A stretch of 64,000 nucleotides of DNA, taken from assembly GCA_033807775.1 (NCBI GenBank), contig CM066313.1, forward strand, positions 90,219,484 to 90,283,483, written 5' to 3'. Position numbers and translations under genes: made by a program. A model generated the notes under the pieces. The model was not told where the DNA came from and made no database searches. It saw nothing but the letters and a program-made list of their open reading frames with translations. Each line of letters begins with the position of its first letter. The stretch's first letter is position 1. Source of the DNA: Saussurea involucrata (lineage: Eukaryota; Streptophyta; Magnoliopsida; Asterales; Asteraceae). Shown piece by piece: positions 54,627-64,000 of this stretch.

Positions 54627-56103
54627 AGTTTGTTCTATATGAGTCTAGTACACGACCGCTCGTACTAAACGCCGACTCGGATGCCACTGTGGAAATTTGT
54701 ATTGCCAAAATATCTAACAAAAATAGAATGACGAAAGTTCATAAACAATAATATTGTAAACATATTATCAAAAAAAATGAAAGTAAAATAATTCACCTTT
54801 GGCCATCCGAGATACAATTGGAAACTTCATAGCATTTTGTTTCCACCATCTAAGTATGTCAAACCCGGTAGTATAAGAAATCTTTGGCTCATTTAGGTAC
54901 CTCTTTAAGTCGGTTTCAATTGCAACCGAGTTACTTTCTTCCACATGTAGAAACTCCCCCAAAAAAGTCATTTCCCCCATCACATGATATCAAATCTTCT
55001 TCATTACACGCTTCTTGAGATGCGAAAGTAAGGTCAACCGTGTCAAACCTTTCTTTGTATGTTTTAAACAAAACATCCAATCTTTTCTCAATCTCTTGCA
55101 CCATAGTCACCACCTTCATCTCTAGCACTTCATTTGACACAATCAATAATATCAGATATCGACTATCTAACCATAGTCACCACCTTCAATCTCTAGCACT
55201 TCTTTGTGTCGAGTGTCTAATATACCTAACCGCCTTTTGAACACAATCAATATAATAAATGTTCTCCTTTAAACCATCTTTCACAATTAGGTTTAGAATA
55301 TGCGCCAAACACCTAACTTGAAAATGTTTCCCACCATCATACATATTAGACAACTTTTTCACCAAATACTCTAGCGCCTTATCATTAGTTGATGCATTAT
55401 CCACCGTCATAGTCATAACATTTTTTATCCCCCAACCATGTATGCAATCTAACAATTCACGACCCACATCATCCCCCCTATGACTATCAATTGGTCTAAA
55501 GTTAATAATCCGTTTATGCATCACCCAATCGTCATCTATAAAATGAGCCATAACAACCATGTAGTTCACCTTTTGGCACGATGATGTCCAAGTATCCGTA
55601 GTCAAGTGAACGGTGTTTGTTGGTTTACTTAAATAAGCCAATAACTTATTTCTTTCATCTATGTAATATTTTCCAACATCCTTAGACACTTTGTGACCAT
55701 TTAAAGCATTAGTGTATTCAACAAATGTCTCGTTTTCAACAAATTTAAAAGGCAATTCACCAACAACAAACAAATTTAACAAAGTCTTTTTTATTCTACC
55801 CTCATTGTGCTTCCAAGTTTGCACACTACTTTCCCCGTTAGCTTCTTTTCTAAACGATAAGTGACTTTGTTTTTTCATGCAAAACTCGGGATTCTTGTCA
55901 CAAATAGGATAATGTTTTTTAAGGCTAGAAGTACCGTTTCTTACCGGATCGGCTTTAAGTACCGTGCCACAAAAATTCATATGGCCTCAAAATTCCTAAT
56001 TAAATAAACTATTAAAAAAAAGTTTAATGGATTAAAATGGGAAAAAAGTTTGAATATTGTGCAGCTTGGTAAGAAGAGTCACGAATTAAATAAACTATTG
56101 AAA

Positions 56104-56235
56104 AAACAATTGGTTGGTTTTTTTTTTGAAAGGCACTAAAAGTTTTTATTATCCACCAAGAGTAAAGCCTAAAAGCCCCACTGGGCACCAACGTCCAACA
56201 AACAAAAGCCAAAAGAGGCCATAGCAATAGTCAAT
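56104..56235. mobile_element. possible LINE or SINE tail
   Basis: A T-run followed by GAAAGGCACTAAAAGTTTTTATT, i.e. an A-tailed insertion read on the minus strand. A 24-nt repeat (AAAAACTTGCGAGGAACAAACA) follows at about 56250. Weak. Confidence 0.3.
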
Positions 56236-56798
56236 AGATGATGAGTGAAAAAACTTGCGAGGAACAAACAAAAGCCAAAAAAACTTGCGAGGAACAAACA
56301 GCCCCAACTCTGTAAATCACGAGTAGAGAATTCACAGATAAAAAAAAACTTACTTGGTTTTGATCCATGGTAGTGCCGAATCCCGAATCCCGTATCACGA
56401 AAGTTTGAGTTGTTTAGAAAAAAAAATTGGAGAAGAGATATGGTACTTATGGAAAAAATTTGGATTGTTTAGGAGATGATTTACTTTGATAAGGAAAAAA
56501 TTAGCTTTAGGTTATTTAGGAGATGATTTACTTTGATAAGATAGGGATAAGCAAAGAAGATTAAAAGACACAATAGTTTAGCTTTATTAGGAGAAGATAG
56601 GGATAAGCAAAGAAGTTTAAAAGACACAATCCTTTCATCAACCGGGTCGGTTTCGGTATTTTCGGGAAATTATCGGTACCGAATACCAAAATCCCGAATC
56701 CCGAATTTTAATCATATATGGAACCGAAAACCGGACCGAATACATGGTCCCGGTTCGGTTCGGGAAATCGGTCCGGTTTGCTCATCCCTATTATAGAG

Positions 56799-58090
56799 TA
56801 TAAATTGATTTGAAAATGATGTTAAAAACTAAAAAAAAATATGGGTGTTAAGTTAAAAAAAATGTAAATTTTTTGTTATAATTTGGTTAATTTAATGTTT
56901 TATTATAGTTTAAGTATTTTAGATTATAAATGAAGTTGCAATTTATAAATATGACTTAACATTTACCTTTAACTTATCTATTGGTTGGTTACCCATTAGT
57001 CTTAAAGAAGTTTAAATGTAAAGTTAAAAAAAATAATTGATAACATCAATTTTAGAGTAATTTTAGCATCACTTTTCGAAGTGTTCAGCTCAGTTTTCAG
57101 CCAAACACACTGATATTTTAACGCTTTTGCCAAATTTTGTACAAGATTCTAGATTTCAGAGGAAAGGAAGGGCGAGTAGAATAATGGGTGAATTTATGAA
57201 GAAATTGTCCAAATCTGAAGATGGAAGCAAATGGTCATCAAATGGTTCCATTGGATCGTTTTGAGAGTCAAAACAGTGACCCCGTCGAGTTTAGCCACGT
57301 GTCTAAGACCTCTGGCGACTTTAAACTCTCGAGCGACTTGGCCACACAACTTAAGTCGCGTGGCAAGTCGTGTAAGCCCCCAGTCGCGTTTTAAGGACCT
57401 TTTCAGTTAGGTTTCAATTCATTCACTATCCTATCGGCTATGGGTGATTTTTGTATCATTCTTGGCAGAATTTGGCGTCGACTAGAGGCACATACAAACA
57501 TCTTCAACCACTGGTCATTGGTATTGAGCTTCAAAAAGAGAGTTTGCTTAATCGAGATTTTGATTGAGAAACCATGTTTAGATCTATGAATTATACTTTT
57601 CTTGTTTTTATTTAAATTACCCTAACACGAACTAATATTTAGATGTTCGAGGTTTGGTTATTTTTGGTTTATAAGCATATAAACACATAAAGTCTTGATT
57701 GTTATTAGGCATGAGAATGATACTAGCCTTATTGGGGAACCCGGTGTACCTGCCCCAAGAGGCCGAGGATTCCCCACAAAACCGGGGATCAGGGATGAGG
57801 ACGAGGATCTGCAAGAGTTAAAAATGGGGATGGAGACGGGGATGTGTAACATGGTCCGCACCCTGCCCCGTCCCAACATATTAAATATATTCATTATTAA
57901 ATATTTTATATATAAAGAATTAGATTGGTATATTTTTAAATTTGTAGAGAGTATTTTGACCTTTCTTTTTATATACATTTTTTCTAACTTGATTTATCTT
58001 TTTAATAAAAAAAATATGAAGAGCTGAAAATCATATAATGGTATAATTTTGTTAACATAGCAATTAGAGGTTTTCTTCTATGTTATCTAA
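56799..58090. other. no confirmed gene
   Basis: 57170-57600 has higher GC (GTCGCGT, AGTCGCG words) and may be an old LTR or leader. 57700-57880 is a fragment with GGGGATCAGGGATGAGG words, similar to 1471-1560. No intact ORF. Confidence 0.3.
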
Positions 58091-58440
58091 GGTTCTAAAT
58101 GGCGTGAGGCGTGACGGCGATGTCAAGCCTCAAGTCTTAGGAGCCACGGCGAAACCATGACATTTTCAATGCGTGACTTATGGCGTAAAATTTCTAATTC
58201 ATATATAATGTTATATATATAAAAACATTTCTTTAGTAGTGTTACTCAATGAGTCAATAGAAATAAACAAGTTAAATTATGTTATACTGAAAAAAAACTT
58301 GTAAATAAAACATTAAAAACGTAAAGAAAAATCAAACATCGCATTACTATGGCGTGTCACGGGTTTAACATGGCGTGAAACATAAGTCTTGATACCATGG
58401 TGCGCCATAACGACTATGCGACGAGTTTTTTAGAACATTG
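58091..58440. mobile_element. MITE with GGCGTGA interior
   Basis: Left GGTTCTAAATGGCGTGAGGCG and right CGACGAGTTTTTTAGAACATTG are imperfect inverted repeats, with GCGTGA/TCACGC words inside. No duplication identified. Confidence 0.45.
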
Positions 58441-58576
58441 ATATTATTCGACTCTTCCTTTAGCTTCCTGCAGTATTTTAATATTACAGTAAGATTAAGA
58501 TAAATTGGTCAACATTCACCAAACGTATATTTAGATACAATAAGATACGGTCCAACAACCAACAACATTATTTTAA

Positions 58577-59679
58577 GAGTAAATTACAAATTTGGTCCCT
58601 GTAGTTTGACCTCCATTACAATGGAGGTCCCTAAACCCTAAAATTCATGGCTGGGGTCCTTGAGGTTCCATTTTCGTTACGATGGAGGTCCCTGATGCTA
58701 ACCTCCGTTAAAATACCTCGTTAACTCAAGGGTATTTTCGTCTTTTAACCTAACCCTTTCTCCTTCCCAATCAAAAATAAAAATCAAATATATAACCTAA
58801 CCCTTTCTCCTTCCCAATCCTAAACCGTCGCTGACTCTTTTGCCAAGACCCTCCCCCACCCCTTTGCTGGATAAAATGAACAACCACCACCTCCTGTGGC
58901 CTACAACCTCCAGTGAAGCAACCCCCACCAGCGCCATCTACGGCAACCCCAACCACGATCCCACTAGCGCCATCTCCGGCAACCTTCCACCTCCCTTGTC
59001 TAGCGCCATCTCCGGCAACCCTCCACCTCCACCAAACCCCTCATCTCTAATGAAAACCGATCCATCTCCTTCCCTCAATCCCTCCACGCAAGCCCTTCAT
59101 CGTCGACCTCCTCCTTCCCTCATAGGCGGCACAAATCTCTCCCACTCCTTGGAGCGATTGAAGGCAGAAACAATTATAGAAAACCATCGATTAAAGTTTT
59201 TAAAAGTCGTCGATAGGATCCAGATTCTTGTTCCATATGGGTTCCAGATTCCGGTTTCATCCACACTTTTTTTGATTTAGGTTTTTAATTGCATCTCCCC
59301 CAATCAAACCTTGTTATTGATTTACTTTCTTATTTTGATAATGAATTTGATTGAGTTGTAGATACTGAAACAAGAAGTATAAATGAAAATGGTTTTTTTA
59401 TTCAGTTTCTTTGAAGGTTCTATCTATGTAGTTCTGTATTTCATTGGGTTTTTAATTTTAATGGGTTTAGGTTTTTGCTATTGAAATTTGGTGATAAGGG
59501 TTGAATTTGGGTTTGATATAATGTGTGTGTTTTGTTTTATGTGTTCTGGTATGTGTGATGGCCGGAGATCGGTGGTAGCCGAAGAAGATGGTCGGAGTGG
59601 GTGGTAGCTGGAGAAGATGGCCGGAGTGGGTCGTAGCCGGAGAAGAAAATGTGGTATGCGTCTATGATGTATACACACA

Positions 59680-59741
<62 letters not shown>

Positions 59742-59934
59742 CTGTTAAGTTATTAATAGCAAATGAAAAAAATAGTAAATGGACCAAAATGCCCCTGACT
59801 TAACGGAGGTTAGCATCAGGGACCTCCATCGTAACGAAAATGGAACCTCAAGGACCCCAGCCATGAATTTTAGGGTTTAGGGACCTCCATTGTAATGGAG
59901 GTCAAACCACAGGGACCAAATTTGTAATTTACTC
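58577..59934. mobile_element. Mutator-like element with long TIRs
   Basis: GAGTAAATTACAAATTTGGTCCCTG...CAGGGACCAAATTTGTAATTTACTC with about 155-bp TIRs (GGACCTCCATTGTAATGGAGG and so on). TTATTTTAA is duplicated perfectly at 58568-58576 and 59935-59943. 1,358 bp. The 146-codon Pro/Ser-rich plus frame at 58840-59280 contains a repeated SAISGN word but no known domain; I do not call it a gene. Confidence 0.92.
59681..59736. repeat. (TA)n microsatellite
   Basis: About 27 uninterrupted TA units inside the Mutator-like element. Confidence 0.95.
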
Positions 59935-60033
59935 TTATTTTAATTTAGATAAAACAATTGATTAAATCATAAATATACAAAGTATTTAATACATTTTTAG
60001 TAATTATAAAATTTAAAAATAATCATATTTATA

Positions 60034-60984
60034 AGGGCAAAATGCACAAAATAGCAACCTACATTCATTTATTTCCTTATTATAGCATTGTACTTTCACC
60101 TTTTCTTATTACAGCAATATACTTTCAATTTATTTTTTATTAGGGCATTGTACTTTAAAGAATTTACCCATTATAGCATTATGGTTTAAATTTACCTACT
60201 ACATCAGGTTTTCATGCCACCTCATTGTCCACATAGGTTGTCCACGTGTACTATGATGCTGACGTGACATTTCTCATTACAACAGCTAAAAACAGCAAGA
60301 AAAACAGAAAAAACAGCAAGAAAAACAGAAAAAACAGCTTCAAAGCAGCCTCAAAACAGCAAAATAAAGCAAAATAACAGCTAAAAACAGCAAAAACAAC
60401 CTCAAAACAGGTAAAAACAGCAAAATAACAGCTAAAACAGTAAAATAAGCAAAATACAGCGGCAAAATAACAGTAAAAAACAGCTAAATAGCTTTGATTT
60501 CAGCCATCACTTCTTCGAAATCGAAATCAACCCTAAACCTTGTCAAAAACGAAACCAAAATCGACTTACACAAGAGGAGACGAACGATTTACGATGGAGC
60601 CGCACAATGGAGATGAACGATTGAAGATGGAGCCGCACTTGAAATCGTGAGGGAGATGAAGAGAGGTTTGAAATCGTGAGGGAGATGGAGAGGTTTGAAA
60701 TCGTGAAGTGGAAGTCTTATTTTTGAAAGGGTTTAAAATGAATTTTTAAATATTTTTTTAATGCCATGTAGACAGCCACGTCATTTTAAAATGACACATC
60801 AGCAAAAGAAAACCAGTTTTAAAGGTAACAGGTTACCCAATGCTATAATGGGTAAATTCTTTAAAGTACAATGCCCTAATAAAAAATAAATTGAAAGTAC
60901 ATTACTGTAATAAGAAAAAGTGAAAGTACAATGCTATAATAAGGAAATAAATGAAAGTATGTTGCTATTTTGTGCATTTTGCCT
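60034..60984. mobile_element. long-TIR element (AGGGCAAAATGCAC), Mutator-like
   Basis: TIRs of about 170 nt (shared TTTATTTCCTTATTATAGCAT, AAGAATTTACCCATTATAGCA). TATTTATA flanks both sides (60026-60033 and 60985-60992), extendable to 9 bp with one mismatch. The interior holds an (AAAACAGC)n-like region (60280-60490). Confidence 0.8.
60280..60490. repeat. AAAACAGC-type low-complexity repeat
   Basis: Irregular reiteration of CAGCTAAAAACAGCAAAA and related words. Confidence 0.8.
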
Positions 60985-60992
60985 TATTTATA

Positions 60993-61704
60993 AAAATCAA
61001 ATAATAATTGATCTTTAACTACCAAATTTATAAAACTTGTATTTTACTTTTATGTATATTGTTGCGCACACTTAAATTTAAAAAGGAAGGGAAAATATAC
61101 ATGTACGACTACCCTCAATGAAAACTGTTGTTTGGTCTGATATAATATAATTGGTCCATTACCTAAAACCCATTAATTTCTATTCCTGACCAAATTGGGG
61201 GGAATGGAAATTTTATTCCCGCTCAGTCTTTTTTCTCATGCATCCATTCATTTCTTGATGTTGAATGGAAAATATTTTTTATTTTTATGTTGGACGTCAC
61301 ATATTTGTATTAAAAATATTATATAAAATATTTTTTGATTAATTATATTGGTTTAACCAAACAACATCAATGGAATGTTCATTCCTATTTTCATTCTCAT
61401 GTATTCTCATTTTCATTCTCATGTATTTCCATTTTCATTTTCATTTTCATTCTCGTTCCTTAAAATGAACCAAACGTCCGGCGTATTTTCTTTTCACTAT
61501 ATTTTACATCCAAAATAAAAAATAATGGATCACTGTTCAGATGAAACTTTATTTTTGTAACATTTAGATATAAATTAACGCGAAATATGATAGACACCAA
61601 ACACTATTATTTAAATAAAAAAATCAAAATTTTACCAACAGCACAATATCCTCTCTCCTTAAATTGTCAACCATGAGACATTCCATTATTTGGTGCAATC
61701 ATTT
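60993..61704. other. AT-rich spacer, no gene
   Basis: Contains (CATTTTCATTTT)n-like wording at 61395-61455; otherwise nothing seen. Confidence 0.4.
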
Positions 61705-61707
61705 TTA

Positions 61708-62035
61708 GGCTATGTTTAGCAAACTAGCTGATAAGCTAACTTATGGCTTATAAGCTAGCTGGTAGTTGATAAGTTAGCTGTTGACTGATAAGCTAGTTGG
61801 TAACTGATGAAAAAGTTACGTTTGGCAAAAAGTAGCTTATAAACATTTAAATGACCAAAAAGAACATATTAAAAAAATAGTTAATAAATAATAATTAATA
61901 TTAATGAGGGCATAATTGGAATATTTTCAAAAAGCTACTCATAAGCTACTCCAAGTAGCTTTTTAAAAAGCTAGCTTATGGTCATCCAAACATGTACCCC
62001 AAAAATAAGCTAGCTTTTTTTTGCCAAACAATGCC
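61708..62035. mobile_element. PIF/Harbinger-like MITE (GCTAGCTTAT family), copy 1
   Basis: GGCTATGTTTAGCAAACTAGC...TTTTTTTTGCCAAACAATGCC with TTA on both sides. 328 bp; many AGCTAGCTTA words in inverted order. Confidence 0.8.
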
Positions 62036-62392
62036 TTAATATTTTTAATTTATTTTTGAAAATCTTACTAATTATAACGACCCAAAACCAACAATAACAT
62101 AAACATTTTCTTCAAAAAAAAACATAAACATAGAATATCGGCGAAAGAGTCCTAAAATATACCAAGTCAACTATCAAATACATCTCAAGATTCACATCGG
62201 TTTAACATATTAAGATTTATGACAAGTTTAAAATGAGCTATAAGACTATTCTAAATCATGCCTCTTCTAGTAGCATCACAACTTCTTTTTTCCTTTAATG
62301 AACTCCCAACATTACTGTTATCTGAAAAATGTTTTAGTTTTAGTAAGCGAGAGTTAAACCATAAAGTATAGTGAATTCTTTTTCAAAACATA
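62036..62392. other. spacer, no gene
   Basis: AT-rich; contains an ACGACCCAAAACCAAC word near 62078 recalling Gypsy LTR ends, but nothing more. Confidence 0.35.
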
Positions 62393-62594
62393 GTTTTAAT
62401 TAGGGGTGAACATGGTACGATACCATGTTTTTTTTCTCTTTACCGTGTGCCAACCAATTATAATTGGTACGCAAAAAAATATACCGTGTACCAATCAACT
62501 CTACTTGATACCAACTTAATTGGTACCAACATTTTTTGGTTGGTATATGTTGGTAAGTTTTGTACCAACATCTCCAAACTTGAATTACAATTAA

Positions 62595-63442
62595 GGCTAT
62601 GTTTGGCAAACTAGCTAATAAGTTGATAAGCTAGCTGTTGACTGATAAGCTAGCTGATGAAAAAGTCACGTTTGGCAAAAGTAGCTTATAAGCATGTAAA
62701 ATGACCAAAAAGGGCATCTTCAAATAAATATCAATTACAAATTTAATTATGCAATTAAAACAAATTTATAACAATATAATATGTTAATTAATACAACCAA
62801 TGTAGTAAATAAAAATTAAATAATACAATATGTTAATTAAAAAGAAATTTAAAATTTATTATTACGTATATACTATAAATTTTGAATTTTTTAAAACAAG
62901 TTTTTATAAAAAAAAAATATTAACTTATGATTTTAAATAACCGTTACATACAATATGAAAAAATAATCAAAAAATTATTAAAAAGTTATACTAATTGATA
63001 ATTAAAATATATTTATTAATATTCAAAATAAATAAAAATAATTTATATGATTAACAATAATTCTAAATAATGAAAGTTTAAGGGTGATACTATTCCTACC
63101 CCCTTGCACACACCCACACACTCACACACACACACATACACACACATTGTGTATGCAGGGGGTATACTTAGAATTTACCAAGTTTAATATCAATGTATAA
63201 TTAAAATTTAATTTAATAATTTTCAGTTAATATTAAATAATATTAATTAATTAATTATAATTAAATTTAAAAAATTAATATTTATTAATAATAATAGTTA
63301 GTAAATAATAATAAGGGGCAATATTAGAATATTTACAAAAAACTACTGAAACGCTACTTCAAGTAGCGTTTCAAAAAGCTAGCTTATGGTTATCCAAACA
63401 TGTACACCAAAAAAATCTAGCTTTTTTTTGCCAAACAATGCC
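62595..63442. mobile_element. PIF/Harbinger-like MITE (GCTAGCTTAT family), copy 2, nested
   Basis: GGCTATGTTTGGCAAACTAGC...TTTTTTTTGCCAAACAATGCC with TAA on both sides. It shares both ends with 61708-62035 but has a longer AT-rich centre. It lies inside the hAT element, so it arrived later. Confidence 0.85.
63106..63150. repeat. (CA)n-rich microsatellite
   Basis: CACACACCCACACACTCACAC-type run inside the nested MITE. Confidence 0.9.
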
Positions 63443-64000
63443 TAAATGATTTAATACAAATCGATGATACAAACTAGCTGATTGTCCAAATAACGTGTTG
63501 TTCAGTGTTGCGTTTGTGAAGAGAAGAGATTTAGGGAGTTATGGTTTCGTATAATCGTATTTGCGTAGTTGCATTGAGAAGATAAGACAGAAGTGTTAGG
63601 AGATTAGAGGCTTAGGAATAGCAAGTCAAGGGTCTGAGTTTAATGAGTTGTAAGTCAATATCCAACAATCCATCTTTGAGTCCATTAAAAAACAATAAGA
63701 TCAATATTTTCTCTACATTAAAGCATCATTAAATATATATTTTGTTTCATTTCTTATTTAATAAATAATTAAAAATAATATATATATATAAGTCGATACG
63801 GTACGGTATTACCGTGGTACACGATTTTCAATACCACGTACCAACAAAGTTTGTGAAGTTGGTACGGTAGTACCAACCAACTTAATTGGTACCAATTTAG
63901 TTGGTACCGTTTGAATTGGTACGATTGGTATTGAATTGGTTGGTTTGTCATGGTAAAAATTTGACACCTCTAGTTTTAATAGTTCCAATAAAACGTAGAA

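Larger units (their letters stand above)
53579..55980 (-). pseudogene. hAT transposase, internally deleted and interrupted
   Basis: From 55980 to 55186 an open 264-codon part carries the N-terminal side: BED-finger remnant (NFCGTVLKADPVRNGTSSLK), the catalytic-domain start HLTTDTWTS, and TVDNASTNDKALEYL with a downstream CLAHILNLIVKDGLKE. About 200 residues of the central domain are then missing. The dimerisation end resumes over two frames (55146-54931, 54983-54797), with FDILRWWKQNAMKFPIVSRM. A GT-AG intron (54796-54714, 83 bp) joins MAK to DILAI, then TVASESAFST follows. The final coding part is split by a solo LTR, continues to 53724, and a second GT-AG intron (53723-53626) leads to a short last exon ending at 53579. 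A 70-bp tandem duplication (55100/55170) breaks the frame near the deletion. Confidence 0.85.
52881..56790 (-). mobile_element. hAT transposon with broken transposase
   Basis: Ends TAGGGATGAGATCGG and TTTGCTCATCCCTA, with a perfect 8-bp TTATAGAG duplication at 52873-52880 and 56791-56798. Subterminal CGGTACCG and CCGGTTCGG words occur at both ends. 3,910 bp including a 784-bp solo LTR. Transposase remnants lie on the minus strand. Not autonomous. Confidence 0.92.
62401..63972. mobile_element. hAT-type element (GGTACC-rich) with nested MITE
   Basis: TAGGGGTGAACATGGTACG at the left, AAATTTGACACCTCTA at the right, with a perfect 8-bp GTTTTAAT duplication (62393-62400, 63973-63980). Subterminal ACCAACTTAATTGGTACC words occur at both ends. 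No transposase. 1,572 bp including an 848-bp insertion. Confidence 0.9.

Noticed and set aside
58840..59280. 146-codon Pro/Ser-rich ORF
   Set aside because: Inside a non-autonomous Mutator-like element, low complexity, no known domain, ends close to TA-repeat DNA.
1..64000. Endogenous pararetrovirus or other integrated plant virus
   Set aside because: No coat, movement or pararetroviral RT motif seen; all RT-class traces are LTR-retrotransposon gag or pol ends.
1..64000. tRNA or rRNA genes
   Set aside because: The only tRNA-like words are retrotransposon primer-binding sites (TGGTATCAGAGC); no cloverleaf or rRNA core was recognised.

Overview
This is a repeat-dense piece of a plant nuclear genome. 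The retroelement reading frames (Sirevirus-type Copia gag, and the extra ORFs found downstream of pol in such elements), the long-LTR Gypsy element and the single host gene, a 12-exon pectin acetylesterase, all point to a eudicot. The extra ORFs resemble ones I know from Asteraceae, so Asteraceae is my best guess; this is inference, as no search was possible. There are no rRNA or tRNA genes, CRISPR arrays or bacterial-type operons.

Layout. 1-10,190: low-complexity CAC-rich DNA, hAT-like relics, PIF/Harbinger-type MITEs and one Helitron-like 3' end, with no convincing host gene. 10,191-15,269: a complete, essentially unmutated gag-only Sirevirus derivative with 1.2-kb LTRs, tRNA-iMet primer site, one 630-codon gag ORF, polypurine tracts and a 5-bp target duplication. 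16,734-19,637: a Mutator-type element (9-bp duplication) interrupted by the 3' end of a Gypsy element (pol C-terminus plus a 1.93-kb LTR); that LTR carries five hairpins with covarying stems. 19,650-30,230: a Helitron-like segment containing a tandem duplication, one unit of which was hit by a 9.05-kb minus-strand Sirevirus derivative that keeps gag-tail and env-like ORFs but has no pol.

30,679-36,010: a hAT MITE, then the pectin acetylesterase gene (TATA box, 5' UTR intron, 12 coding exons, 394 codons, all splice junctions in phase). Related MITEs sit in three of its introns; one landed exactly on a splice donor and its target duplication now is the donor. 36,600-41,500: more MITEs and a short BED-finger ORF. 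41,591-50,679: a Mutator-type element interrupted by a 7.64-kb minus-strand Gypsy-derived element with about 99.4% identical LTRs and a dead interior (LARD-like). 51,271-63,972: MITEs, a 3.9-kb hAT element with a broken, intron-containing transposase that contains a Copia solo LTR, two more long-TIR Mutator-like elements, and a hAT element with a PIF/Harbinger MITE inside it.

The theme is non-autonomy. Three LTR elements with complete ends lack polymerase genes, yet at least two inserted recently, so they must have used enzymes encoded elsewhere. Several LTRs and UTRs carry arrays of short GC-rich palindromes or hairpins. The only gene likely to serve the plant is the cell-wall pectin acetylesterase.
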